Shown piece by piece: positions 1 to 21,200 of a stretch of DNA of 64,000 nucleotides (its first letter is position 1; every line of letters starts with the position of its first letter). The position numbers were made by a program, and so were the translations under genes. The DNA is taken from NCBI RefSeq assembly GCF_027706845.1, contig NZ_JAQGCZ010000009.1, positions 62,001-126,000 on the forward strand, written 5' to 3'. Source of the DNA: Mycolicibacterium sp. BiH015. Lineage in GTDB: Bacteria > Actinomycetota > Actinomycetes > Mycobacteriales > Mycobacteriaceae. The notes beneath the pieces were generated by a model. It worked only from the letters and a program-made list of their open reading frames with translations, did no database searches and had not been told where the DNA came from.

Positions 1-895
1 CGTTCGGCGCGGCGTACGTCATCTTCGTCGCGCCGTCGTTGTTGAGCGCCGAACCGCGAATCACCGCGTGGATGCGGTCGCCGTCGTCGACCGCGTCCTG
101 CAACGCCTTGAGCACAAGGACGCCGACACCGCTGCCGAACACCGTGCCATCGGATCGGACGTCGAACGGCCGGCACTGCCCCGTCGGCGACACCATCGAG
201 CCCTGGGCGTACCAGTAACCGACCTTGTTGGGGATGCGCAGCGACGAACCGCCGGCCAGCGCGATGTCGCACTCGCCGTTGAGGATCGACTGGCAGGCCA
301 GGTGCACCGCAACGAGTGAGGACGAGCAGGCGGTGGCGACCGACAGTGCCGGCCCGCGCAGGTCGTAGTGGTGGGCCACCCGCGTGGCGAGATGGTCCTT
401 GTCGTTGGACAGCGACAGCGCGACCATGTCGAAGCTGGCGCCCTGGCCGATCACCATCATCGGGTCGTAATTCGACATCAGGTTGTGCAGCAGGTAGCCG
501 CTGGTCGAGCTCGTGCCGAACACGCCGACTGTCGCCTCGAGGCCTTTGGGGTCCAGGCCGGCGTCCTCGAAGGCGTGGAACGCCGTCTGCAGGAACAGCC
601 GATGCTGAGGGTCGAGCGCCCTGGCGTCATAGGGGGTGAACCCGAAGAAGTCGGCGTCGAACTCCTCGATGCCCGACATGAGCGCCGCCCGGCGGATGTA
701 GGACCGGTTGGCCAGCGTCTTCTCGGTGACGCCCTCGGCCAGCAGATCGCCTTCGGACAGGTCGACGATCGACTCGACCCCGTCGCGCAGGTTGCGCCAG
801 AACTCCGACACCGACGCCGCACCGGGGAACCGTCCGGCCATGCCGATGACCGCTACGGCGTTGTCCGGCAGCTCTTCTCCGATACCACTGGTCAC
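1..895 (-). CDS. PpsE-like type I polyketide synthase (3' part missing at window edge)
   Basis: Only the N-terminal ~298 residues are present; the gene runs off the window at base 1. The GTG start at 895 shares GTGA with the stop of the preceding PKS, so translation is probably coupled. There is no N-terminal ACP or long docking helix: the ketosynthase begins almost at once (VAVIGMAGRFPG), has the active-site Cys in TACSSSLVAVHLAC, and reaches the NNDG region. The wording of this KS (DADFFGF, DPQHRLFLQ, GSSLRIP) resembles mycobacterial PpsE, the last synthase of phthiocerol assembly, more than the four other KS domains here. Its place as last visible gene of a Pps-like series fits. What follows the KS (AT, ACP, possibly a condensation-like domain) cannot be seen. 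PpsE-like is an inference from remembered family sequence and gene order. Confidence 0.85.
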   Translation of the reverse strand, partial: MTSGIGEELPDNAVAVIGMAGRFPGAASVSEFWRNLRDGVESIVDLSEGDLLAEGVTEKTLANRSYIRRAALMSGIEEFDADFFGFTPYDARALDPQHRLFLQTAFHAFEDAGLDPKGLEATVGVFGTSSTSGYLLHNLMSNYDPMMVIGQGASFDMVALSLSNDKDHLATRVAHHYDLRGPALSVATACSSSLVAVHLACQSILNGECDIALAGGSSLRIPNKVGYWYAQGSMVSPTGQCRPFDVRSDGTVFGSGVGVLVLKALQDAVDDGDRIHAVIRGSALNNDGATKMTYAAPN

Positions 896-3800
896 GATCG
901 TGGTCCCACCTTTCGCCGCGATGCGGCCCGTTGACGCGCGGCGGCGCGTTGCTGTGCCCGGTCGCGCAGAGCGTTGGGACGCTCGGAGCTGTCCTCCTCG
1001 GCGAGACCGAGCTGGCGGATCAGGTCCAGCGCCACATCGCCCAGTGTGGCCCCCTGCAGCAACAGCGCCACCGGCGGCTCCACCCCGAAGTCCCCGCGGA
1101 TGGTGTTGCGCATCCGCACCGCCATCAGGGAGTCCAGACCCATTTCGGTCAACGGCTTGGCCGTATCGACCGCACTGTCGTCCGAATAACCCATGACACC
1201 GGCGATGCGGCGGCGCAGTCGCGCGACCACCACACGGTTGATCTCGGCGGCGTCGAGATTCCTGAGGGCGTCGGCACCCTCCCAGTCGTCGTCGGCGTCG
1301 TCGACGTCCAGCTCTGCGACCAGGTCGGAGAAGAAGCCGATCTGGCGGATCTCCGGGAACGCCGCCGCGGCGCGGTCCAGCCGCAACCGCGCGATGCCGA
1401 CCTGCGAGAAGCCCGCGGCGAGAACGCCGCCCAGCGCCTCCACACCCTCGTCGGGACTGATCGGGTCCAGCACCGAGAAGCGCAGGGAGCTCGCGAGGCC
1501 GACGTCGGCCCACTGCCCCCAGTTCACCGTCGTCGCGGGCAGGCCCGCAGCGTTACGCCAGCTCACCAGAGCGTCGAGCCAGGCGTTCGCGGCCGCGTAG
1601 GCCGACTGCCCCGGCGAGCCGAGCAGCGACGCCACCGAGGAGAACCCGACCCAGAAGTCGAGGTCCTTGCCCGCCGCGGCCTCATGCAGACGCCACGCAC
1701 CCAACGCCTTCGGCGCCCAGATCCGCTCCACGCTCTCGCGGGTCAGGCCGACGACGAGCTCGTCGTCGAGCACGGCCGCCGAGTGGATCACGCCGCGCAG
1801 TGGCTTGCCGGTCTCCTCGGCTGCCGCCACGAGCCTCGCGGCGGTGCCCGGCTGCGCGACATCGCCGGTCACCACGGAGATCTCGGCGCGACGGGACAAG
1901 TCGTCGAGAACGGCCTGCGCGTCCGGCGACGGGGCGCTGCGTCCATTGAGGACCAGCCGTCCCGCACCGTTGTCCACCAGCCAGCGCACGACGGCCAGAC
2001 CGACACCACCGAGGGCACCGGTGACGACATACGAGCCGTCTGCGCGCACGACGAGCCGGCCCGGCGACGCGGGCAGTGTGGCCCGCGAGAGCCGTTCCAC
2101 CTGACGGGTTCCGCCGCGCCAGGCGATGATGTCGTCGGTTCCGTCCGCCTCGATCTCAGCGGCCAGGATCTCGCCGGCATCGCCGTCACCGACGTCGAGC
2201 AGCGTCGCGCGCAGGTCGGGGTGCTCGTAGGCGAGCACCCGGATCAGCGCCTTCAGGCTGCCGACGCCCGGGTTGCCTCCGCCGTCGGCGTCGGTGATCG
2301 CCAAACCACCGCGGGTCACCACCCACAGCCGCGGCGGCCTGCCGTGCCAGCTGCCGACGATCGTGCGCACCGTCGCGGCGATCTCCCATAGCGCGTCCTG
2401 CGCCGCCGTGACGCTGGGCGCGGCATCGGTGCCGTCGAAGGCCGGAAGATCCACCAGGACGACGACGCCGGCCGGCGGCAGCTCGGCGTCGGACGTCGCC
2501 GCGGCGAACGCGTCGCGGGCGGCGGTCTCGTCGCCGAGGTCGGCGGTGACCACCTTTCGGTGGGCGCCGCCGAATCGCTCCGCAAAGCCGGCCGCGGCCG
2601 CCTCGGCGTCGGCCCCGGCCGAGAGCACCAGCCAGCTTCCGGTGGCCGAGCCCGCGGCGGGGGTGGGCTTCTCCACCCAGCGTGAGTCGAAGATCTTCTG
2701 CGACAACGGAAGTGGCACGGTGCGGCGCTGGATGCGCTTCAGCGCCACCTCGTTGACCTGGGCCAGCACGGTGCCGCTGTCGTCGGTGAGCGTGACACGG
2801 CCGACGGCGTCACCGCTGTGGTCGGCGACGCTGACCAGCTCCGCGCGGCACTTGGCGCGGCGGCCGATTTCGCCGAACACCCGGATCGACCCGAAGCCGA
2901 CGGGCAGATAGGTGACGTCGTTGGCGTCGGTCAGGGACTCGTCGCCCAGCGCGGCGGCAAGCCCCTGCAGGGCAGCGTCGAGCATCACCGGGTGCAGCAC
3001 GACCCCGCGGTGCGGCGTGGCCTCGTCAGGCAGCACGATCTCGGTGTCGGCCCGGCCGGTGGAACGCACGATGCGGGTCAGGGCCGCGAAGGCCTGCCCG
3101 TGGTGGGCACCGGTGCGACGCAGCGCAGAGTAGAAGTCGCCCGGTGACACCGGGGTGCCCTCACCACCGGACGGTGTCTGCTTGGCCGGCGTGGTCGGCG
3201 CGGCCGCCTTCACCGTGCCCGCCGCATGCCGGGTCCAGGTGCCCGCATCCGAGCGGGAGTGGATCTCCACCCGCAGTGCGCCGTCGTCGCCGGGGACCAC
3301 CTGGGTGGTCAGCTTGGTGTGCTCGCCGAGCGGGAGCATCTGCTCGACCTCGACGGCGACCTCGACTTCAGTCGCGGGCAGGCTCAGAGCCTCCTGTGCG
3401 GCGGCCAGCGCGATCTCGGCGAAACCCGCGCCCGGCATCACCGGCAGGCCGTGCACGATGTGGTCGGCCAACCACGGATGGGCCTCGAGCCCGACGTCGG
3501 ACTGCCAGACGTGGCCGGTGCCCGACGGCAACTCGACGTGCAGGCCGAGCATCGGATGCGCACCGGAGAACTGCTGGCTCCCCGAGCGGTCCGCCATCCA
3601 GTACGCCGTGTGCTGCCACGCCGTCGCGGGAGCATCGACGAGACGTCCCGTGCTGCCCTCCGGCGCCGTGACCGCCGGCGGCCGCACCGCCGACAGTTGC
3701 GCGTGGAAGGCCACCGTCTCGGGATGGTCGCGGTTGACGGTGCCACCGACATGAAACTTGCGGCTCGTCGACTGCGCCGCCAGTGTGTCCGAGATCGCGT

Positions 3801-6284
3801 GCGACAGAAGAGGATGTGGGCTGATCTCGATGAAGCTGCTGTTCTCGGCGCTGGCCTCGTGCACCGCCTGGCTGAAGCGCACCGGGTTGCGCAGGTTGGC
3901 CGCCCAGTAGTCGGCCGTGTACATCGGCGCGGACCCGGTGTAGGCGACCGTCGACACCAGCGGGATCTTCGGTGCGGCCGGGGCCAGATAGGCCAGCGCC
4001 TCACGCAGTTCGGGCAGCACCGGGTCGATCGTCGGATGGTGCGACGCGACGTCCACCTCGACACGGCGGGCCAGCTTGCCCTGCCCGTCGACGATGGCGA
4101 TGAGCTCGTCGACCTGGTCCGGCGGGCCCGCGACGACCGACTGCTTCGGCGAGGCGTATACGGCGATCGTCACGTCGGGCCGGTCGGCGATCAGCTTCTC
4201 GGCCGCCTGGGCGTCGAGTTCGAGCAGCGCCATGGCGCCCTGCCCGGACAGCCGCTTCATCAGCCGGGTGCGGGTCGCAATGATGTCGAAACCCTCTGCG
4301 GGAGTGAGGACTCCAGCCACCACGGCGGCGGTGGCCTCACCCATCGAGTGGCCGATCACCGCGTCGGGCTCGACGCCGTAGGAGCGCCACAGCTCGGTCA
4401 ACGCCAGCTGCATGCCGACAAGTACCGGCTGGATGCGGTCGATCCCGGTGACCGGCTCGCCGGCTTCCAGCGTCTGGCGCAGCGAAAAGCCCACCTTGTC
4501 GACGAATGCGGGCTCCAGCTCGTCGATCGCGGCGGCGAACGCGGGCTCCTCGGCGAGCAGCGCCTTGCCCATGCCTGCCCACTGTGCGCCCTGGCCGGAG
4601 TACAGGAACACCGTCCCTTTACCCGTCTTGGCGTCGTGCGCGCCGATCACACCCGGTGCCTGCCTGCCGGCAGCCAGCGCGCGCAGGCCGGCGACGGCCT
4701 CGTCGTGGGTGCGGGCGCATACCGTGGCGATGGTGTTGTAGCGGGTGCGGTGGTGGTTGACCGTGTAGGCGACGTCGGTCAGCGACACCGCCGCGCCGTC
4801 GCCTTCGAGCCAGTCCGCCAGCGACTTCGCCGCCGCCGCAAGGCGCGCCGGCGTCTTGCCGGACACGACGAGGGTGGCCACCGTCGGCGCAGGAGCGACG
4901 GGCGCGGGGGCCGGCTCGGGTCCCTGCTCCAGCACGATGTGGGCGTTGGTGCCGCCCATACCGAAGGAGGACACGGCCGCACGACGGGGGTGCTCGGTCT
5001 TGGGCCAGTCGACTCTGGCCGTCGGGACGAACAACCGGGTGCCCGACGGATCGATCGTCGGGTTCCATTTCTCGAAGTGCAGGTTCGGCGCGATCGCACC
5101 GTGCTGCAGGGTCAGCACGGTCTTGATGAATCCCGCGATGCCCGCCGCGGCCTCGAGATGGCCCATGTTGGTCTTGACCGCGCCGAGCGCGCAGGGGGTG
5201 TCGCCCTTGCCGTAGACGGCGGCAAGTGCATCGAACTCGATGGGATCTCCCAACGAGGTTCCTGTGCCGTGGGTTTCGACGTAACTGACGGTGCCCGCGG
5301 CGACGTCGGCCGACCGCAGTGCGCGTGCGATGACGTCCTTCTGCGACGGGGCGTTCGGCGCGGTGAGGCCGTTGGAGCGGCCGTCCTGGTTGACGGCGGA
5401 CCCGCGGACGACGCCGAGCACGCGGTCTCCGTCGCGGACGGCATCGGTCAGCCGCTTGAGGACGACGACGCCCGCACCTTCGCCACGCACGAAGCCGTTG
5501 GCGCGCGAATCGAATGCATAACACCGCCCGTGCGGGGACAGCATCCCCCACTTGCCCAGCGCCAGTTGGGTTTCCGGGCGCAGGCTGAGGCTGACGCCGC
5601 CGGCCAGCGCCAGATCGCTCTCGCGCATGCGCAGGCTCTGGCAGGCCAGGTGGATCGAGACCAGCGAAGACGAGCACGCCGTGTCGACCGCGACCGCGGG
5701 CCCCTTGAGGCCGAGCAGGTACGCGATGCGGCCGACGGTGACGCTGTGCGCGTTGCCGGTGGCCGAATAGGCGTCGATGGTGTCGGGGTTGCCCGCCGAG
5801 GCGCTCTGATACTCGTTGTAGTACACGCCGAGCATGACGGCGCCGCGGATCTCGCCCAGGGTGTCGGGCGCCATGCCGGCGTTCTCCAATGCCTCATAGG
5901 CGACTTCGAGGACGACACGCTGCTGCGGGTCCATCGCGGCGGCCTCGCGGGGGGTGATGCCGAAGAATTCGGCGTCGAAGCCCTGCATGTCGTCGATGTA
6001 GGCGCCCCACTTCGACGGCATCCGGCCCGGGGCCGTCACGTCCGGGTCGTAGTAGGCGTCGCCGTCCCAGCGGTCGGCGGGCACCTCGGTGACCGCGTTG
6101 GTGCCTGATTCCAGGAGTTTCCAGTAGTTCTCGGGGTTCGTGGCACCGCCGGGGAAACGGCATCCGATACCCACGACCGCGATCGGCTCGGCGCCGGCGA
6201 CACGAGAGGCCTTCTCGAACTGCTCGGTGAGCTTGTCGCGCTGCTCGGCCGACATGGCCGAGATCCTGTCGAAGGTGGTCTTCA

Positions 6285-6285
<1 letters not shown>
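892..6285 (-). CDS. Type I polyketide synthase PKS5, KS-AT-DH-KR-ACP (PpsD-like)
   Basis: 1797 residues, one full reducing module without enoylreductase. KS about 33-455 with Cys204 (DTACSSS), His339 (ETHGTGT) and His376 (NMGHLE). AT about 555-860 with Ser647 in GHSMGE and VASH near 747-750. DH about 908-1185 with HxxxGxxxxP at His942-Pro951 and the second motif Asp1103-x3-Gln1107 (LDAALQ). KR about 1410-1590 with TGALGGVG and Tyr1563 (YAAAN). ACP Ser1719 (GLDSL). It should extend a chain and leave an alpha,beta-unsaturated acyl-ACP. Length and domain order match mycobacterial PpsD (about 1.83 kb residues). The N terminus has a short helix (AEQRDKLTEQFEKA) suited to docking; the C terminus is Arg-rich. 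Start ATG overlaps the previous stop in TGATG. Extender choice is not decided by the AT motifs visible. Confidence 0.93.
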
Positions 6286-16449
<10,164 letters not shown>

Positions 16450-16453
<4 letters not shown>

Positions 16454-18180
16454 GTAGTGGCGTCCAAACGACTGAACTTGTCTTCCCGATAGAGCTGCAC
16501 GCTGGACGCGCGGCGCACCTTTCCGCTGGTCGTCAGCGGCAGCGACCCGGGTCCGACCAGCACGAAGTCGGACAGCCGCACGCTGTGCGTCATCGACACG
16601 GCCGAGGTGACCTGCTGCTTGACCGAGTCCAGCACGGACTCATCCAGCTGCTTCTTCAGCTCTGCGATGACCACGAGCCGCTCGCTGGCCTCGTCCGGCA
16701 CGGACACCGCGGCCACGCGGCCGCCGGTGAACTCCGCGACCGTCGCCTCGATGTCGTCGGGATAGTGGTTGCGTCCGTCGACGATCAGCAGGTCCTTGAT
16801 GCGGCCGACGATGAACAGCTCGTCGTCGAACATCACGCCGAGGTCGCCGGTACGCAGCCACGGACCCTTCGGGGTTCCTGCGGTCGGCTCGTTGAGCTGC
16901 GCAGCGAACAGCTCGCTGAGCTTCGGGTTGTGCCAGTAGCCGCCGGCGACGTGGTCCCCGTGCAACCAGACCTCGCCGATCTTGCCCGCCGGATTCTCCA
17001 CCAGCGTGTCGGGATCGACCACCCGTGCCGTCGTCGACCGCACCGCGCCGCAGCCGATCAGTTCCGTGCCGTCCTGACCCTCGCACCGCTCGGCGTGGCC
17101 CGCCGCCAGCTTCTCGACATCGAACCGCACCGCGGTCGGCGGGCGTCCGCCGTGCGAGGCGGCGACGTAGACGGTGGCCTCGGCCAGCCCGTACGACGGC
17201 CGCATCGCCCAGTCCGGCAGCCCGAACGCAGCGAAGCGCTCGTTGAATCGCCGCACGGTCGAGCCGTGCACGCGTTCTGCACCGTTGATCATCACGACGA
17301 CACCGCTGAGGTCCTTGCCGGCCAGATCCTCGTCGGTGGTGCGTTTGACGGCGAGTTCGAACGCGAAGTTGGGTGCCGCGGTGAACGCGCTGGTGTTCGA
17401 CCCCAGCTGCTGCATCCAGCGGGCGGGCTTCTGCATGAACGCCACCGGGCTCATCAGCACCGCGGGTTTGCCCAGCATCATCGGGATGAAGACCCCCACG
17501 ATCAGACCCATGTCGTGGTAGAAGGGCAGCCACGAGACGATCGTGGTGTCCTCGGGCGCGCCGTCCGGATACGCCTCGTAGTAGTCGGTCAGCAACTCCT
17601 CGACATTGACGACCACGTTCTTGTGCGACACCACGACACCGGCCGGAGCACGGGTCGATCCCGAGGTGTACTGCAGGTAGGCCGTTTTCGGCAGCGACGC
17701 GAGCGGGGTGGACTTCGGCGGCGAGTCGAAGTCCAGGGTGTCGACTTCGAGAAACCTGGGCGGCCGCTGCTTGGGGTCGGCCTGTCCGTACTTGCGGACG
17801 TCGTCGACCACTGCCGACGTTGTGAGCACCACGACGGGGGTCGAGTCCGCCATCGCGCCGGTCACGCGCTCGTCGTGGTGGCGCGTCTGCGGCATCGACA
17901 GCGGGACGGCGATGAAGCCGGCCTGGATCGCGCCGAGGAACCCGACGATGTACTCCAGGCTCTGCGGCGCGAGGATGACGGCGCGGTCTCCCGGCGAGCC
18001 GATCGTGGCGAGCTTGTCGGCGACGACCAGTGAGCGTTCGTAGACCTCCGACCAGGTCAGGCTGTCGGTGATGCCTGCCGGATCGGCTTCGTAGTCGACG
18101 AACGTGTAGGCGGTGTCGTCCGGCTGCTTCTGCGCCCGGTCCGCGAGTACCGCCGGGATCGTGGCTTCAGAAAGTGCCAT
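16450..18180 (-). CDS. Long-chain fatty acyl-AMP ligase FAAL2 (FadD family)
   Basis: 576 residues. FAALs activate a fatty acid as acyl-AMP and hand it directly to a carrier domain, here most likely the N-terminal ACP of PKS3, whose start codon overlaps this gene's stop. Visible motifs are the adenylate P-loop TSGSTRAPAGVVVSHKN, the FAAL signature VSWLPFYHDMGLIVG, the RTGDLG motif, DGRNHYPDDIE in the hinge region and a C-terminal Lys in TTSGKVRR. Start ATG at 18180 has GAGGAG about 8 bases upstream. Unlike the other genes of the cluster it is separated from its predecessor, by 100 bases. Similar throughout to FAAL1. Medium/long-chain specificity cannot be read from the sequence. A CoA-ligase role is less likely given the SWLPFYHDMGL region and the PKS partner. 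Confidence 0.93.
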
Positions 18181-18280
18181 CAGAGTCGCTCCTCACATCC
18201 GACCAAACCTACAAAATTCCACACTCAGACCCATCGGACCGCTCCCGACATGGTCTCCCCTCACGGGCCGATTTGAGAAA
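18181..18280 (-). promoter_or_regulatory. Gap between PKS2 and FAAL2; possible internal promoter
   Basis: This is the only real break (100 bases) in the otherwise overlapping FAAL/PKS series. On the minus strand it is AT-richer than its surroundings and contains TAGGTT (fits the mycobacterial -10 pattern TANNNT) about 30 bases before the FAAL2 ribosome binding site GAGGAG. No matching -35 hexamer is obvious. An internal promoter would let the FAAL2-PKS3 branch be expressed apart from FAAL1-PKS2. This is inferred from spacing and composition only. Confidence 0.25.
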
Positions 18281-21200
18281 TCAGTTCTCGACGCTGTCGA
18301 AGAGCGAGTCGAGCAGGCTGTCGCCCGCGTCGTCCTCGTCCTCGGTCTCCGCACTGGTCTGCGGAGCCACCTTCTCGGCCAGGTGGGCCGCCAGCGCGGC
18401 GATAGTCGGGTAGTTCCACAGCATCGTGGCGGACAGCTCGATCCCGGCGAGCCGCTCGACCTCGCGGCGGATCGACATGGCCATCACCGAGTTGAGTCCC
18501 ATCTCGGCCAGCGGGCGGTCCGTGTCGACCTCGTCCTCGGGGATCCTCAGCTCGGTCGCGAGGATTCCGCGCAGCCCGGTCTCCATCTCGGCGATCACCT
18601 CGTCGGCCGACATCTCCGACCAGGCCCGATCGGGGGCCCGGCTGACACCGGAGTCCTCGGCGGCCTCCTCGTCGGTGAGCGTCGGCGCCATGACGACGTG
18701 GGCGACGTCGAACCGGCTCGCGTACTCCCACGCGGCGAACGCCTCGGCCGGGGTCACCGGCCGTGAGCCCTGCCGTTCGAGTTCGTCGATGACGACCTGC
18801 GCATCGGAACCGAATCCGAGCCCGCGCCAGGCGACCCAGTCGAGGCTGGCGGTGATTCCGCCCTGGCGGTGCCTGGCACGGGCCAGACCGTCGAGGTACG
18901 CATTGCCCGCCGCGTAGGCACCCTGGCCGGGGACGCCGAACACGGTGCCCGCCGATGCGGTCAGGTAGAGGAAATCGAGGCTGTCGACCGGGAAGACCTC
19001 GTTGAGGGTCTGCGCTCCGGCCACCTTCGGCCACAGCGTGGTACGCAGCCGCTCGTCGTCGATGTCGGTCAGCAGCTGGCTGTCGGTCAGACCCGCGCCG
19101 TGGATGACGCCGCGGATCGGCGGCGCCCCCTGCTCGTCCCGCCGGGACACCCACGCGCTGAGGTCCTTGCGCGACCCAATGTCCAGCGCGGCGGTTTCGA
19201 CGGCGACCCCGCGAAGCTCCAGTGCGCGGATGGCGTCGATCTTCTCTCGCACGTCCTTGCCGAGGTCGTCGGCGTCCCACTGGCTGCGCGGCGGCAAGGC
19301 CGTGCGGCCGGCCAGGATCAGGCGGCGGGCGCCCCGGTCGGCCAGCCAGTCGGCAGTCAGCAGTCCGAGGGCGCCGAGGCCGCCGGTGATCAGGTAGGCG
19401 GCGTCGGGACGGCACCGCAGCGGTTCGCGGACCGTCTCCGAGGCGATGGGTGCGAGTGCGGGCGCGAAGAAGCGCCCGTCGCGCAACGACAGGATCGATT
19501 TGGCGCCGACCGGCAGCACACCGGCCAGGGCCGACGCGACGCTGCCGAGGTCTGCGTCGGAGGCGATGTCGACGAGCCCGCCCCACAGCTGCGGCTGCTC
19601 TGCGCCGACGACACCGGCAATACCCCACAGGGTGCTCTGCCGCAGCGACTGCGCCGTGTCGGCGTCGCGAACACCTTCGGTGACGATCCAGAGCCGAGGT
19701 TCCTCGCGGTCGGTGCGCCGGGTCAGCGTGCTGACCAGCCCGGCGACGTCGCCGGAGAGCCGGACGGCCGCGGAGATGTCGTCGTCGTCCGTGCCGGTCT
19801 CGGGCACGTAGAGCACGCACCGCGCGGTCGTCTCGTCGGCGAGGGTGTATCCCGCCGCGACGAGGCCGTCACGCAGCGCGACGGCGGTCGCACTACTCCC
19901 GATCACAGCAAGCGACGTCGGCGCCGGCGTGTTCTCGGACGATTCCCACGGCTGCCACGCGAGTTCGTGGGCCACGGTGCGCGGGTCGGCGGGTGCCGAG
20001 TCCGACGGTCCGGCTTGCACGTCGACGTAGCGCAGACCCCGGATGTCCACCCGGGAGCTCCCGTCGGGCACGGTCACCGCGATATCGAGGATGAGCGCAT
20101 CTCCGGACGCCGGCCTGCGGCGCACCGTCACGGTGCCGGAGGTGTCCGCCAATTCGCCTGTGGCGGAAAGGCTTTCAACACCGGCCGGAACCAGCAGCCT
20201 GCTGTCGTTGATGTCGGCGAGGCGTGCGATCTGAACTGCCGCGTCGAGCAGTGCGACCGCGGACGGGTCCTGCCACGTCACTTCGGCGAGCACACCGTCG
20301 GTGGTGGCGCGGCACGAGGTGATCGCCCACGGGAACGGCTGTCCCTCCACGCCCCACTTGGCTTGCAGCTCTTCGACGGTCGACCTGTCGTAGTCGGTCG
20401 CGCCGGTCACGTCGACCGCGCCGACGGCGTCTCCGGGCCGCGTCGACGAGATCCGGGCCACAGCGTGGCGCACCCAGCGGTTGGCGGGGGCGTCCGCGGA
20501 CGGCGCCGAGGCCATCGTGATGGTGTCGCCGTTGCTGACGACCTGGATCACCTGGGGCTGGTCGACCACGACGGGGCGGTCGAACGAGATGTCGGAGAGC
20601 GCCGTCGCCCCGGATTCGGCGGCGGCCACACTCAAGGTCCGCAGCAGCACCGACATCGGGACGACCTCGACGCCCTGGATCCGGTGGAAACCCGGATAGG
20701 GCTTGGCCTCGCGCACCAGCCGCGCCTGCCACAGGTGGGTGGGCGGGCTGGTCGCGACCGATGTGAGGTCCCCGAGCAGAGTGCCGACGCGCGGTGCCGC
20801 GGGTCCTCGCCGGTTCGCGGTCGTCGCGGGCACCCAGTGCCTGGTGTGGTGCCACGGCGTGGTGGGCAGCACCGGATGCGGTTCGGCGGCGTGTCGGGAG
20901 ACGGGCGGCTGGCTGGTGTACGTGCTGTTGAGGTGGGTGTGGAACGTCAGGGTCTCGTCGGCCGTGCCGTCGTCCCTTCCTTCGCGCAGCAGCGTGGGCA
21001 CGGCGTGGTGGTGGGTGGTGCCGAGCGTGTCGCTGATGCCGAACGTCAGCAGCGGATGCGGGCTCACCTCGATGAACGTGCCGATCTCGGCGCCTGCGGC
21101 CGCCACCGCCTGGTGGAACCGCACCGGGTTGCGCAGGTTGTCCACCCAGTAATCAGCGTCGAACACCGGCTCGGGGCCGTCGTGCTCACGGGTCGTGATC

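Noticed and set aside
3226..6108. 960-codon open frame on the plus strand
   Set aside because: It lies opposite PKS5, which has all PKS motifs in place; the translation is Arg/Gly/His-rich without domains, the usual antisense shadow in GC-rich DNA.
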